Program-made: the position numbers and the translations under genes
Notes under the pieces: generated by a model
The model's input: the letters and a program-made list of their open reading frames with translations, nothing else
What the model was told of the DNA's origin: nothing
The model's database searches: none
Shown here: piece after piece, positions 1 through 9,418 of the stretch
How the letters are laid out: every line of letters begins with the position of its first letter
Numbering within the stretch: the first letter of the stretch is position 1
From: Hyphomicrobiales bacterium
GTDB lineage: Bacteria; Pseudomonadota; Alphaproteobacteria; Rhizobiales; Methyloligellaceae
NCBI GenBank assembly: GCA_003135455.1
Contig: PLBV01000056.1
Location: 1 to 39,248 of the forward strand
Reading direction: 5' to 3'
DNA: 39,248 nt

Positions 1-2
1 TC

Positions 3-548
3 CTCGACGAACCGACCAACGACCTCGACCTCGAGACCCTCGACCTCCTCCAGGAGATGCTCGCCGCCTATCCGGGCACGCTCCTCCTCGTCAGCCACGA
101 CCGCGACTTCCTCGACCGCACCGTCACCTCGGTGATCGCCTTCGAGGGGGAGGGGAGGTGGATCGAATATGCGGGCGGCTATTCCGACATGGTGGCGCAG
201 CGCGGCCATGGCGTCGGCATATTGGCGCAAGACAAGCCCGCTTCTCCGAGCACGGCGCGACCGGCGCCACAAGCGCGACGCGGGCAAGAACCGCGCAAGC
301 GCTTAAGCCCCACCGAGCAACATGCCTTGAAGACCTCGCCCGCCCGCATCGCCTCACTCAATGAAGCGATCCGCCGGCTGGAGCATCGGCTCGCCGACCC
401 GGATTTCTATGCCCGCGACCGTACGGGCTTCGCCGCGGCGGGAGCCGAGCTCGCCAAAGCTCAGGCCGAGCTCGCGGCGGCAGAAGAAGAATGGCTTAGG
501 CTCGAGCTGCTGCGCGAGGAGTTCCAAGACGCACCGAGCGGCGGCTGA
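3..548 (+). CDS. ABC-F family ATPase (Uup-like), C-terminal part only
   Basis: The gene is cut by the window edge and only the last 181 or so residues are seen. They begin in the Walker B region (LDEPTNDLD), followed by the H-loop stretch LLVSHDRDFLD. This double signature is typical of the second ATPase domain of ABC-F proteins, which are soluble and act on ribosomes or DNA rather than in transport. After the ATPase core comes a charged linker and a C-terminal helical stretch rich in Leu, Glu and Ala (about residues 105-175 of the visible part). This matches the coiled-coil C-terminal domain of the Uup branch. The reading frame is clean to the TGA at 546-548. The Uup assignment rests on the C-terminal coiled coil; another ABC-F subfamily is possible. 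Confidence 0.85.
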   Translation, partial: LDEPTNDLDLETLDLLQEMLAAYPGTLLLVSHDRDFLDRTVTSVIAFEGEGRWIEYAGGYSDMVAQRGHGVGILAQDKPASPSTARPAPQARRGQEPRKRLSPTEQHALKTSPARIASLNEAIRRLEHRLADPDFYARDRTGFAAAGAELAKAQAELAAAEEEWLRLELLREEFQDAPSGG

Positions 549-676
549 GGCCCGATCCTTCTGGCCTGGTTGAAATTTAGGGGCAGCTCGCCAGCGCCCA
601 GGCTATGTTGGCGCTAGCGCTATCGTTCGCGAGGCGCGGCTAACCGGCCGCCATTGCCGCTCCAGGAGGGATCATC

Positions 677-2258
677 GTGGCTCGTTTGCTTTTTGCTTCC
701 CTGATCACCTTCGGAATTCTGGTCGGCATGGTCATCGGCCTCGTCTTGGCCGCGATGGTCGCGACGGGCGCGGTCAACCTTCCCGTCGCCATTGCCATCA
801 CCGTCGCCGCCAATCTCCTGCTCTGGCTGATCAGCCCTTGGGTGTCGGACCTCACGCTCAGATGGTTCAACAAGCTCGCATTTCTCGATGACGCGACGGT
901 CAAGGAGCGATACCCCGGCGTGCACCAGCTGATCCATCAGGTGGCGCAGGACTATCGTTTCAGCCCTCCGCGCGTTGGCCTCATTCCTGACCGCAACCCC
1001 ACGGCCTTCACCTATGGCCGTTTGCGCGGCAACGCCCGCATCATCGTGACCGAAGGCATTTTCGAGTTCCTGAGCGAGGACGAGGCAAAGGCCGTCGTGG
1101 CGCATGAACTCGGCCACATCGTCAATCGCGATTTCATCTTGATGACCATGGCCGGCATGGTCGTGCAGGTCCTCTACCAGATCTACGCGAGCATGATACG
1201 GGTGGACGGCAGCGACAAGAAAGGCAAGGGCGCCATCGTCGGCGTGGCCGCGCTCGTCTGCTATTACATCGGCATCTATCTGCTGTTCTATCTCAGCCGC
1301 ACGCGCGAATATCTGGCCGACTCCTTTTCGGCGAGCCGCGTGGAGCCGAGGCACCTGGCCAGCGCTCTCGTCAAGATCGCCTATGGCATCGTCAAGGTCG
1401 AGGATACGCAAGCGACGCAGAGTCTGTTGCGAAGCACGCGCCATCTCGGCGTCATCGACGTGAAGAATGCCGGACCGTTGGGCCTCGTCGCCGAGAGCAC
1501 GGCGGACAGCCCCGGCTCCGCCGCCGAGGCGATGCTGTTCGACTATTACAATCCCTGGGCGAAGCTCATCGAGCTCAATTCCACCCACCCTTTGACGGGG
1601 CGCCGCATCGCGCTTCTTGGGCGAATTGCCAAGGAGAAGGGGCAAAGCATCGGGGACTACGACGTCGAGGCAGCGGCCGAGCGGACGCATCTCAGCCGGG
1701 GGAGGCTTCGCCTGCGGTTCCTCGCCGAGCTCATGCTGTTCCTGCTGCCGCCTGGCGGGGTTGGTGGTGGGGCTGCTCGGCGCCTGGCCGCTGGCGCCCG
1801 CGGCGGTGGCTATTGGCGTGCTGGTGACGCTTCCGCGTCGCTATCCGTTCGGCGCCCCCAGCGACGCCACCGTAATGGCGCTGATGAGCGATCCCGCCGC
1901 CTCGCCCATCCGCGGCCGGTCCGTGCGCCTGGAGGGCAAGCCCATCGGCCGCGTCGACCCCGGCTTCTTCGCCGGCGAGGATTTCATCTTTCAGGATCGC
2001 TCCGGGCTGATCGCCGTTGATTTTCGGTCGATGCTCGGGCTGGTCGGCAATCTCTTCGCCGGCTGGAAGCGCGTGCCTAAGCATTTCGGCCAGCCGGGAG
2101 AGGTCAGAGGCTGGTTCCGGCGGAGCATGGGCGGCTATGTGATCCTGCGCGAGCTCTCAACCACTGCCGGACGGCTCCGGTCAAGGCCGCTCTTCTGGCA
2201 AATCCTGCTCAGCCTTCTCGTCATTGTCGGGACTGCGGTAGCCTTGCTGGCAGCATGA
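677..2258 (+). pseudogene. M48 family (HtpX-like) membrane metallopeptidase, frameshifted
   Basis: The gene starts at GTG 677 behind a strong ribosome site (aggaggg at 664-670). The N-terminus has two hydrophobic segments. The zinc motif HELGH lies at 1103-1117 and the downstream Glu in EYLADSF near 1308 would be the third ligand, as in HtpX/M48B proteases that cut damaged membrane proteins. Two more membrane segments follow the active site. Near 1748-1753 (gccgcctgg) the frame changes by +1: before it the protein reads LMLFLLP, and after it hydrophobic sequence LAGLVVGLL continues in the next frame to a TGA at 2256-2258. Restoring the frame gives about 526 residues. Unshifted translation would run into low-complexity Arg/Gly sequence ending at 2020, so the shift is real in this sequence. 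The catalytic domain is intact. The stop codon lies inside the repeat that follows. Confidence 0.75.
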
Positions 2259-2472
2259 TCGGCGAAAAGTGGGAACCGGTTTTCGCCAAAGGATTATGCG
2301 TCAAGAAAGAGCATGATCGGCGAAAAGTGGGAACCGGTTTTCGCCAAAGGATTATGCGTCAAAGAAGAGCATGATCGGCGAAAAGTGGGGACCGGTTCTC
2401 GCCAAAAGATCATGCTCCAACAAGAAGTGGGAAGCGCTGTCGCGATTGGAACCTGACGCGATAGGGTTCTAG
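2252..2472. repeat. Triple 58-bp palindromic intergenic repeat plus tail
   Basis: Three head-to-tail units begin at 2252, 2310 and 2368, with a period of exactly 58 bases. Each starts agcatgatcggcgaaaagt and contains ggcgaaaa paired with ttttcgcc (degenerate in unit 3) around an accggt centre. The third unit ends gatcatgct, restoring the outer palindrome, and is followed by a tail (gcgctgtcgcgatt to ttctag) shared with the copies at 20574 and 21132. The first unit contains the TGA stop of the M48 gene. The units can fold into hairpins, but no T-tract follows, so I do not call a terminator. Confidence 0.85.
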
Positions 2473-2571
2473 GGACGCCCACGCGGCGCTTTTGCCCATT
2501 GGCTCGAATAGGTATTGTTGCCTCGACAGCTCCCCGCTCATAAGGGGGTGCTGGCGACGAGGAGTGGCAGG
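2259..2571. other. Intergenic stretch filled by palindromic repeats
   Basis: This 313-base gap is mostly the triple repeat and its tail (to 2472). The remaining 100 bases up to the O-antigen ligase relic hold no promoter or RNA gene that I can support. A minus-strand open frame across the repeats (2294-2581) is a by-product of the 58-base period. Confidence 0.6.
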
Positions 2572-3583
2572 GTGCCGTCACTGGTCGAGATCGACGAGCG
2601 TTGGACGAAGGTCCGGACCTTTCTCGCCCAGCTCGAGCGCCGTCTACCGGGCCCGCTCCTTGGCGCCGCGGCCTTCATTGCCATCGTCTTTCCGCGCAGC
2701 ACGCCATTCTGCCTCGTCCTGTTTGGCCTTTGGGGCGCGCTCGAGGCAAGGCGCAACCCCACCGCGCTTAAGGCCGACCTCGTGGCCCCGGTCACGCTCA
2801 GTCTCGCCGCCTGGTCGCCGATGCCGGAGCGCGCGGGCGACCTGCGTCGCGAGTGTGCTGCTCATACCCGGTCTCCTGTTGGCGAAGGAGTGGAACGCGC
2901 GGCTTGGCCTTTACCTCTATGCCGTGCTTGCCGCCGTCTTCACTGCCTGCGTGCTGCTCGCAAGCCACCACCAGTCCTCGCAAGTGGCGCTGCTCGCGGC
3001 GATGGTGGTGGGTCTGCTCGCCTGGCTCGGTGGGGCATGGGCCCGCAAGGCTGTCGTGCTGGTGTGGTGCGCTCTGGTTCTGCTCGCGCCGCTAGGGGCG
3101 CTGGCTATGGGGAGCGCGCGGCTCGAGAGCGCGCCTTGGCTCTTCGAAACCGCCAAGCTGCGCGTGGCCATCTGGGAGAGCGTGGCCGAGAAGATCAAAG
3201 AGCACCCGCTGCTGGGCGCGGGCGCCACCACCGCCGAGCAGACCATGCAGGTCGACCTCACCGGCATCGAGCCAGCGCCCCAAGGGGCCGGCGTTGCGGT
3301 CGCGCCAGGCACGCCGACCAAGCAACGCGCGCTGCGCGCGTGGCACCCGCACGACATTTATGAGCTCGGCCTCGTTGGCGTCGTCATTCTGTTGCTGCTC
3401 GGCTGGAGCGTCTTTCGCTCCATCGAGAGCATGCCCCCCGACGTGCAACCCTACCTGCTGGCCCTGTTCGCGCTCACCGCCACGATGGCGGCGACGAGCT
3501 ATGGGCTTTGGCAGTTCTGGTTCGAGGGCCTACTGGCGCTGAGCTTCGTCACTGCAAGCCTCGCGCGCGCCCAAAATTCCTAA
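2572..3583 (+). pseudogene. O-antigen ligase (Wzy/WaaL-like) membrane protein, frameshifted and internally shortened
   Basis: The N-terminal part (from GTG 2572; a TTG at 2515 is also in frame) reads as a hydrophobic membrane protein with the family-like motif LSLAAWSP near 2800. Around 2830-2865 the frame changes by +1. Membrane segments then continue (VLLIPGLLLAK, ACVLLASHHQSSQVALLAA) to a periplasmic loop containing WHPHDIYELGLVG and the final helices. Joined, the two parts give about 335 residues. O-antigen ligases are usually above 400, and the segments that normally lie between the AAWSP motif and the SSQ-type helix appear to be missing. I infer an internal deletion as well as a frameshift. 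An inactive relic is the best reading. The family call is based on membrane pattern and two motifs. Confidence 0.6.
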
Positions 3584-3604
3584 GCAAAATGTTTCTTTCC
3601 GAGT

Positions 3605-4156
3605 ATGAAATATGCTTATGCAAGGCCGACTGACATGACAAGCTTCGTCCTTCCCTTGCGCTGGCTTTGGGTCACGCCGCCGGAGCCACCCCCGCCCGAT
3701 GACTTCACGGGCAAATTTATCATCCTCGCCTCGGAGGGGCGCCCCATCCCGCGGGCCGCGCTGGAGCTCGCCCGGCGCATGGCCGAGAGGGCCGGAGCCG
3801 AGGTCCATGTGCTTTCGATCGCCCGCATTTGGGGTACGAGCGTCGGCGTGCCCCATCCCGGGCTGAAGCCCAATAAACGAGAATTGCAGGAGCAGCACGA
3901 TTGCGCGGCGGGCGCCGTCACCTGGCTGAAGCGCCGCGACATCAGGGCTAGCGGCCAGGTCGTTAGCACGCGCAATGCCGCCAAGCGGATCCTGGCCGAG
4001 GCTCGCCGGCACCGCGCCGATGCGATCGTAATGGCCGCCGACCCGCCGCAGCACTGGCTCCTCGCCAACATGTCATGGTCGCAAGAGCCCTATCGCGTGC
4101 GTCGGCTGGCACCTGTCCCGGTCTATCTGGTGATCGAGGCCAAGCAGGCCGGCTAA
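3605..4156 (+). CDS. Universal stress protein (UspA-like) domain protein
   Basis: This 183-residue soluble protein has one Usp-type alpha/beta domain. The first strand is KFIILASEG (residues 39-47), the middle contains AGAEVHVLSIAR, and the C-terminal half has the pattern ADAIVMAADPPQ followed by RRLAPVPVYLV, the usual last strand. The canonical ATP-binding GxxG-x9-G(S/T) motif is not preserved, so nucleotide binding is doubtful. The start is uncertain: ATG 3605 and ATG 3635 are both in frame and neither has a strong ribosome site. Other Usp genes occur in the window (25232-26074, and a possible relic near 6840-6930), so stress-type Usp proteins recur in this region. Confidence 0.7.
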   Translation: MKYAYARPTDMTSFVLPLRWLWVTPPEPPPPDDFTGKFIILASEGRPIPRAALELARRMAERAGAEVHVLSIARIWGTSVGVPHPGLKPNKRELQEQHDCAAGAVTWLKRRDIRASGQVVSTRNAAKRILAEARRHRADAIVMAADPPQHWLLANMSWSQEPYRVRRLAPVPVYLVIEAKQAG

Positions 4157-4337
4157 ATCATGGTGCGCGTGTCAGTATTGTTCGGAGAATCCATCTTGCT
4201 TAGGCTTGATCCACGCGTTCATTATAATCGGACATGTGCGAGGGCCGATCCAAGAAGGACGGATTCGGGATGAGTGGTTTGGTAAGGCCAAGCCTCGAAG
4301 TCACGCGAATTGACCGGCGACGGGCCGGCCGTAGAGA

Positions 4338-4949
4338 ATGATCGCGTTCATCGGCGACGTGCATCGGGCGTTCGACCGCCTCGCAGGGGCGGTGGCGGAG
4401 CTCCCGGCCCGAGTGGAGGTGGCAATTCAGGTCGGCGATCTCGGCCTCCACCGTGACGATTTGCATCCGACCGGGCGCGGTGTTCCGCCGCTTGCCCGCC
4501 GCGTCTACTACATCACCGGAAATCACGACCACGAGCCGTCCTACCGGGGGATTGGCCGGCCGACCGAGATGGCGCCCAACCTGGTGTTTGTTCCCCGTGG
4601 TACGGTGCTGGAGCTGGACGGGCGGCGGGTCGCCTTCCTCGGGGGCGGAGACTCCGTGATCGACCGGGCTGAACGGCGGGATGGCGTGGATTGGTGGCCC
4701 GAGGAGCAGGTCACCATGGCCGATGTCGCCCGGTTCGAGGGGGTGGGCCGGGTGGATTTACTGGTGTGCCACACGCCGCCGGCCTTCATATACCATTTCC
4801 TTCACCTGACTCCCGATCCGTCGGCCGTGGCGGTGGGGCAGGCATGGCAGATCTTGGGGCGCCCCCCGGTGATTTGCGGCCACCTGCACAAGCCGCGGGA
4901 GGTCGGCCGCGTGCGGGTATTGGGTGAGCTAGAGGTCCTGATCGCTTAG
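4338..4949 (+). CDS. Calcineurin-like metallophosphoesterase
   Basis: The 203-residue protein carries the full metal-binding set of the calcineurin-like phosphoesterase fold in order: GDVH (residues 6-9), GDLG (33-36), GNHDHE (about 60-65), a His in VCHTPP (about 146), and GHLHKP near residue 180. It should be a cytoplasmic phosphodiesterase or phosphatase using two metal ions; the substrate cannot be read. The length is typical of small single-domain members. It starts at ATG 4338 after a 181-base gap with no obvious strong promoter, and converges on the minus-strand gene ending at 4955, with only five bases between them. The frame is intact. Confidence 0.8.
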   Translation: MIAFIGDVHRAFDRLAGAVAELPARVEVAIQVGDLGLHRDDLHPTGRGVPPLARRVYYITGNHDHEPSYRGIGRPTEMAPNLVFVPRGTVLELDGRRVAFLGGGDSVIDRAERRDGVDWWPEEQVTMADVARFEGVGRVDLLVCHTPPAFIYHFLHLTPDPSAVAVGQAWQILGRPPVICGHLHKPREVGRVRVLGELEVLIA

Positions 4950-4954
4950 GACGC

Positions 4955-6772
4955 TCATATCCCGGCGGGCACGAATCGGTTGAGCTGCTGCTGGGCCCGG
5001 CCGATGGCTTGGAACGCCCCGCGCAGTTCTGCGCGCGCGAGCGGCAGCAGCTGGTCGGGACGGATCAAATTGTCGGGCGGGAGGCCAGCACGAATCTGCT
5101 CGACGTGGTGATCCAGTCGAACCTGGCAGATAAAGGCAAAGGCCTCCCGCAGTGATTGGCCGGTCTCTTTGTTGATGGCTCCTAGCCCCTCCGCGGCAAC
5201 GAGCCGGTCGAGGGTGGCGGAGATGGTGATGCCGTTCGCCAGGGCGTGGAACCGTGCCAGGTTGGCGATCGGGACGACCCCGCCTTTCTTGAGGTCCACC
5301 TCCTGCCGTTCCCATCGCCTCACAAAGAACCGGTGTGGTAATGCCGGAGGGACGTCGGTGGCGGTTCGGGCGAGCTGGCCGAGGAAGCCCGGATAATCGC
5401 GGGCCTCTCTGAGCACGGCCACCAGTGGAGGCGTGACCTCCAATCCACCCGCGACATGCCGGAAATCGAACGCCACCGCAGCCCGGACCAGATGCGAACG
5501 GTCGGGTGACTCAAGACAGTCCCGGAAGGTCTGAACCCATTGTGATTCGGACATGCGCCAAAGGGCGTTGCCGGCCACCACACCCGAGATGTCGGCGCCG
5601 AACCCGGCGCGTGCCAGACCCGCATTCACGTCCTGGGCAACGCGCTCGAAATAGGCGTCCACCTCAGGGTCGGGGGGATCGGCGTAGGCCAGGGCATTGT
5701 CCTGATCCGAGGCCAGCGTGAGTTCCCGGCGGGCCACGCTCCCCAGCGCGAGCCAGGCCCAGGCACGGGGGGCCGGTCCGTGGCGGGCAATGGCGAAATC
5801 GAGCAGGCGTGTCGTGACGGCGTCGCAGTTGAGCGCCAGGACGCGTCCGATGTCCGGGGCTTTGAGTCCGGCCTGGACCAGAGCCGCGAAAAGTCCGGGA
5901 AGCTCTTTGGTCGCGGTGTCGAGGGCCGCTTCGCCGGATGCATTGAAGATGGCGGCCCGGAAGGCAAAGGGGCTCCAATAGGCCAGTGCCATGAGGTCGC
6001 CGGCGGACACGAGCCCTATGATCGCCCCCCGCGAATCGGTCACGGCCAGGTGCTGGACGCCCGCGTAGAGCATGTCGAGCGCGGCATCAACCGCATATCG
6101 ATCCGACCGGACGGTCTGGAGCGGGCGGCTCATGATCGCGGTGACGGGCGCTTCAGGCGCGACGCCGCCCGCCACCACCTTTTGACGGAAGTCGGTGTCG
6201 GTCACAATGCCGAACGCGCCGCCCGCTGCGACCAGCAACGCCGAGACGTGGTGCGCGCTCATCAAGCTGGCGGCTTCTCGCACCGATCGTTCCGCAGGAC
6301 AGAACACCGGTGGCCCCGTCATCAGTTTGCTGATGTGGACGGTGCGCACCTCCGGCAGGCCATGGACGGTGTGCCCGGTACGGGTGAGCCGCTCGCGCAT
6401 GGTCCGGGCAACGAAGATGGCCCCGGCAGGCCGGCCAAGAACTTCTAGCGCCGGCTCCCGCCCGATCAGGTAGCAGGTGGTGTCTTCGTGCGCCCGGACG
6501 GTGAACGCCGCCGCCAGGCCCGTCAGCAGCGATGGGTGGCCGAAGCTCTCCCCGGGCTCGAGGATGTCCACCACCTCGTCTTGGTGGCGCAGCTCGATCG
6601 AGCCGCTCCGGATGACGAAAAGCTCCGCCGCTGGCGGGCCGTCCTCGACCAGAATGTCGGTGCCTGCGGAGTAGGACCGAAGCGTCGCCGACGCGGCGAT
6701 GCGCAGCAGAGTGTCCCTGACAATCTGATCGAACGGGGGGAAACGGGCGAGGAAAGCGGCGATCTCTTCCAC
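4955..6772 (-). CDS. cNMP-binding / CBS-pair / DUF294 nucleotidyltransferase-like signalling protein
   Basis: The protein has 605 residues and a GTG start. Residues about 1-115 form a cyclic-nucleotide-binding barrel (LVEDGPPAAELFVIRSGSIEL, GESFGHPSLL). Residues about 150-265 form two CBS motifs (KLMTGPPVF, VTDTDFRQ, TAIMSRPL, GLVSAGDL). Residues about 295-435 are a DUF294-type nucleotidyltransferase-like domain with GSVARRELTLASDQDNA, the usual GSxxRxE/DxD active-site pattern. Residues about 455-600 are the DUF294 C-terminal helical domain. This four-part order is a known bacterial family, thought to sense nucleotides and modify or regulate a partner. The partner is unknown here. It lies 224 bases downstream of the APC permease on the same strand. 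Confidence 0.85.
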   Translation of the reverse strand: MEEIAAFLARFPPFDQIVRDTLLRIAASATLRSYSAGTDILVEDGPPAAELFVIRSGSIELRHQDEVVDILEPGESFGHPSLLTGLAAAFTVRAHEDTTCYLIGREPALEVLGRPAGAIFVARTMRERLTRTGHTVHGLPEVRTVHISKLMTGPPVFCPAERSVREAASLMSAHHVSALLVAAGGAFGIVTDTDFRQKVVAGGVAPEAPVTAIMSRPLQTVRSDRYAVDAALDMLYAGVQHLAVTDSRGAIIGLVSAGDLMALAYWSPFAFRAAIFNASGEAALDTATKELPGLFAALVQAGLKAPDIGRVLALNCDAVTTRLLDFAIARHGPAPRAWAWLALGSVARRELTLASDQDNALAYADPPDPEVDAYFERVAQDVNAGLARAGFGADISGVVAGNALWRMSESQWVQTFRDCLESPDRSHLVRAAVAFDFRHVAGGLEVTPPLVAVLREARDYPGFLGQLARTATDVPPALPHRFFVRRWERQEVDLKKGGVVPIANLARFHALANGITISATLDRLVAAEGLGAINKETGQSLREAFAFICQVRLDHHVEQIRAGLPPDNLIRPDQLLPLARAELRGAFQAIGRAQQQLNRFVPAGI

Positions 6773-6996
6773 GGTGTGCCGATCGTGGGAGCGAGTGGAG
6801 GCAGCGTCATTAGCGGCGCACGCCTGGTGACGTCAAGGTGTGACGCGGTGGCTCGGCGGCCACGACAATGGCATCGCACCCATGGCAGCGCCCTTGCGCG
6901 ACGATCCCACTCCTCGCGTGGCGGGCGCCGATCACCTGCCCAGCGTTATTCGCGCTCCGGTCGCCTTGGCAACGACTGGCCGTCCGGCCGCCCCCT

Positions 6997-8514
6997 TCAA
7001 GCAGGCTTGCGCTTGCCTCCCACAGCAGGGCTGCGCTTGTCTTCGACGTAGACCCGGTACCAATACAGCGGGAGGTAAGCAAGCAGCGTCGCCCAGCCGA
7101 GCCAGTAATAGATCTGGACATTGCCCAGCTTCGAGTACCAGAGGCCACCGAACAGCCAGAAGATGAAGTAGATCACGGCTAAAACCAGAGCGACATATTT
7201 CATGAACTCCGGCAGCTTGAAGGGCCGCCGCAGATGGGGTTTGTCCTTGCGCAGCAGGTAGTAACCGATCAGCACCGGCAGGAAGGACACCGTGTAGCCG
7301 ACGTTGGAGAAGCTGTAGATCTCCACCGCGCCGCCCAGGAAAACGATAATGAGTGATGCGAAGACGTTGAAGGCCATGGCCCGCGCCGGCACGCCATGCT
7401 CGTTGATCTTGGCGAAGAAGGTCGGGAATTCGCCGTCGAGCGCCATCTGATAGAGGGCTCGGCCCGAGCCCAAAATGGCGTTGAGGGCCGAGAGCGCCAG
7501 CGCGATGATGAGCATGAAGGCGATGATCCAGTTGAGGAGCTCGCCTCCAATGCCGGGGAAGACCTTGCCGGCGAAGGTCACGAAGATGGTCTTCGGGTCG
7601 GCTAGCGCGGGATCGGCGAGCGCCTTGGACCCGAGAACGACGATGAAGGCGATGGGGATCAGCGTGTAGATGAACACGCCATAACCGCCTTCTAGGTTCA
7701 TCGCGATCTTGGCGTCGTGATCCGGATTGGCGCATTCGCCGATGTAGCAAGCGGCCGCCTCCATGGCGATCACGTTCCAGGTCAGCAGGAAGGCGAACGC
7801 GATGTAGATGGTGAACCAGCCGTGGCCGAAGTGCGAGGCGAAGAAGCCGCCGCCGTCGGGTGCCTTGAACGCCGTCAGCTGGTGGAAGTCGACAACCGAG
7901 GGATGGAAGATCCACGCGATCGCGAGGAACGTCAGCGGGATCATCGACAGCAGCGCGAGCGCCGTCGCGAAGAACGTCCCGAAGCGCAGGCCGCGGTAGG
8001 CGGGGATGAACAGCAGCAGGATCCCTCCGACCGCGATCGCCACGGTCCACCAGGCGATGAAGGTGTGGATCGGGGTGAACCCGGACGTCGTGTTCAGCTT
8101 GAAGCGGTCGGCGATGTAGAACGACGCGAGGATCATGTTCAACGGCGCGACCGGGAACCAGCCGAGCCAGTAGGCCCAGGCGGTGAAGCCGTTGATGTGC
8201 TCCGCGAAACGCGGCCAGCGGTCCTTGTAGGCCGGATAGGCGTAGGATGGCGATCCGCCGGTGCGCTCGGGCATCATGGCCGCCAATTCAGCCAGAATGA
8301 GGCAGAGCAGCCAGCCCGTAAGGGTGATGAAAATGGTGATTGGAATCGACGAGGCGCCGAGCGAGGTCACCATGACCGGGGCGATACCGGTCACCAAAAT
8401 CGTACCGGCGAGGCCGATGACGAAGGCGCCCCACCAGCCAGTCTCGCGTTTGAGCCCTGCTGAAGCGTATTTCAGCTCTTCGGAAGCCGTGGTCTGCTTG
8501 GAATCTGCACCCAT
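6997..8514 (-). CDS. APC-superfamily amino acid/amine permease
   Basis: This is a 505-residue integral membrane protein with about 12 hydrophobic segments. The start is at 8514 because ggagggggaaatt sits directly upstream of that ATG; a longer reading to 8559 would lack such a site. The first transmembrane helix carries the unwound-helix type motif GLAGTILVTGIAPV, and helix 3 contains AELAAMMPERTGGSPSYAYPA, the conserved Glu/Pro/Gly-rich stretch of APC permeases. The C-terminal tail is short, basic and cytosolic. Substrates in this family include amino acids, ethanolamine and other amines. The methylamine cluster starts about 2.2 kb away, so uptake of an amine or a glutamate derivative is conceivable, but that is inference from location only. 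Confidence 0.85.
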   Translation of the reverse strand: MGADSKQTTASEELKYASAGLKRETGWWGAFVIGLAGTILVTGIAPVMVTSLGASSIPITIFITLTGWLLCLILAELAAMMPERTGGSPSYAYPAYKDRWPRFAEHINGFTAWAYWLGWFPVAPLNMILASFYIADRFKLNTTSGFTPIHTFIAWWTVAIAVGGILLLFIPAYRGLRFGTFFATALALLSMIPLTFLAIAWIFHPSVVDFHQLTAFKAPDGGGFFASHFGHGWFTIYIAFAFLLTWNVIAMEAAACYIGECANPDHDAKIAMNLEGGYGVFIYTLIPIAFIVVLGSKALADPALADPKTIFVTFAGKVFPGIGGELLNWIIAFMLIIALALSALNAILGSGRALYQMALDGEFPTFFAKINEHGVPARAMAFNVFASLIIVFLGGAVEIYSFSNVGYTVSFLPVLIGYYLLRKDKPHLRRPFKLPEFMKYVALVLAVIYFIFWLFGGLWYSKLGNVQIYYWLGWATLLAYLPLYWYRVYVEDKRSPAVGGKRKPA

Positions 8515-8724
8515 AATTTCCCCCTCCGAACCGCGGCGCTCGGGCCGTCTAATCCCCAAACCACACTAACAGGAAAGAAAGTTTCTCGCCAGTCCAACAT
8601 GTATGCGTTTATTAACCGAATATGCCCTTTTTTTGGGCAGATTTTGTCACCTAGCATTTGTGCAGTGACCGATCGCAGTTTCGTTGGAAAACGCGCGGGT
8701 GCACTTCATTGTCGTCCGAGACAC

Positions 8725-8744
8725 CTAGCCTCTTTTATTCATGA
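8725..8744 (+). repeat. Left 20-bp inverted repeat flanking the TetR-like gene
   Basis: ctagcctcttttattcatga matches, at 19 of 20 positions, the reverse complement of 9419-9438. It contains the ATG (8741) that probably begins the TetR-like gene. No target-site duplication is evident at the outer borders. Confidence 0.75.
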
Positions 8745-9357
8745 AGCATCTCCACCAGCAATCCAGCACGCAAGGGCGTGCGGCGTCAGCCGGGTTGACG
8801 GATTTTTGGAATTGGGTTTCGAGCGCACGTCGATGGACGAGATCGCAGCGCGTGCCAATACCTCCAAGCGCACGCTCTATGCGCACTTTGAAAGCAAAGA
8901 GAAGCTGTATCTGGCTGTGATCGAGCTGGTGCGTGGACTTTATCTCGACAAGCTCAAGACGCCAGCTGATTACGCGGCCGATCCCACTGAAGCCATCGTG
9001 CTGTTCTGTGGCCGGTTCATGGAACTGTTGCTATGGGCTCCTGCGATCGGCATGTGCCGACTGGCAATCTCTGAAGCTGAGCACTTTCCGGAAGGCTCTA
9101 CGCGGTTCCATGATGCGATTTTTGCAACCGCGCATGAGCGGCTCTCGGGCTTCATCGCTGAGCGCTGGAAGAAAACTCCGAAGGCTGCGACGACATTGAC
9201 CGATGCCCTGCTTGGAACAATCCTCTACCCGAGGTTCCCGCGCGCTTTGTTCGGGCTTGATCACGTTTCGGACGAGTGGCTCGATGAAGAAAAGCTCGAT
9301 CCCTCGTTCGATCTGACACCCATTCGCGGCGCAGTGACCATGTTGGGACTCCAGTGA
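8741..9357 (+). pseudogene. TetR/AcrR-family regulator, probable N-terminal frameshift
   Basis: The clear part, from about 8806, reads FLELGFERTSMDEIAARANTSKRTLYAHFESKEKLY, a textbook TetR DNA-binding helix-turn-helix. A helical ligand domain with several Trp, Met and Cys residues follows, to the TGA ending at 9357. Upstream in the same frame there is no TetR-like helix. The ATG at 8741 in another frame gives QGRAASAGLTDF, which would join well if one T were restored in the T-run at 8803-8807. I therefore call a one-base loss. The alternative is a longer open frame from 8599 with an unrelated N-terminus. The gene is less GC-rich than its neighbours and sits between 20-bp inverted repeats, suggesting acquisition by transfer. 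Confidence 0.6.
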
Positions 9358-9418
9358 GTGATAGGGCGCTACTTTTGTTCGCTGCGAACATCCTTCATGG
9401 AAGCCTCAAACAAGCCTC

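Noticed and set aside
2252-2472. CRISPR-like array
   Set aside because: The repeats are contiguous with no unique spacers, and the same unit occurs singly elsewhere.
8623-8639. TGCCC-T7-GGGCA hairpin as a terminator
   Set aside because: The T-run is in the loop rather than after the stem, and the flanking genes are divergent, so there is no transcript end to serve.
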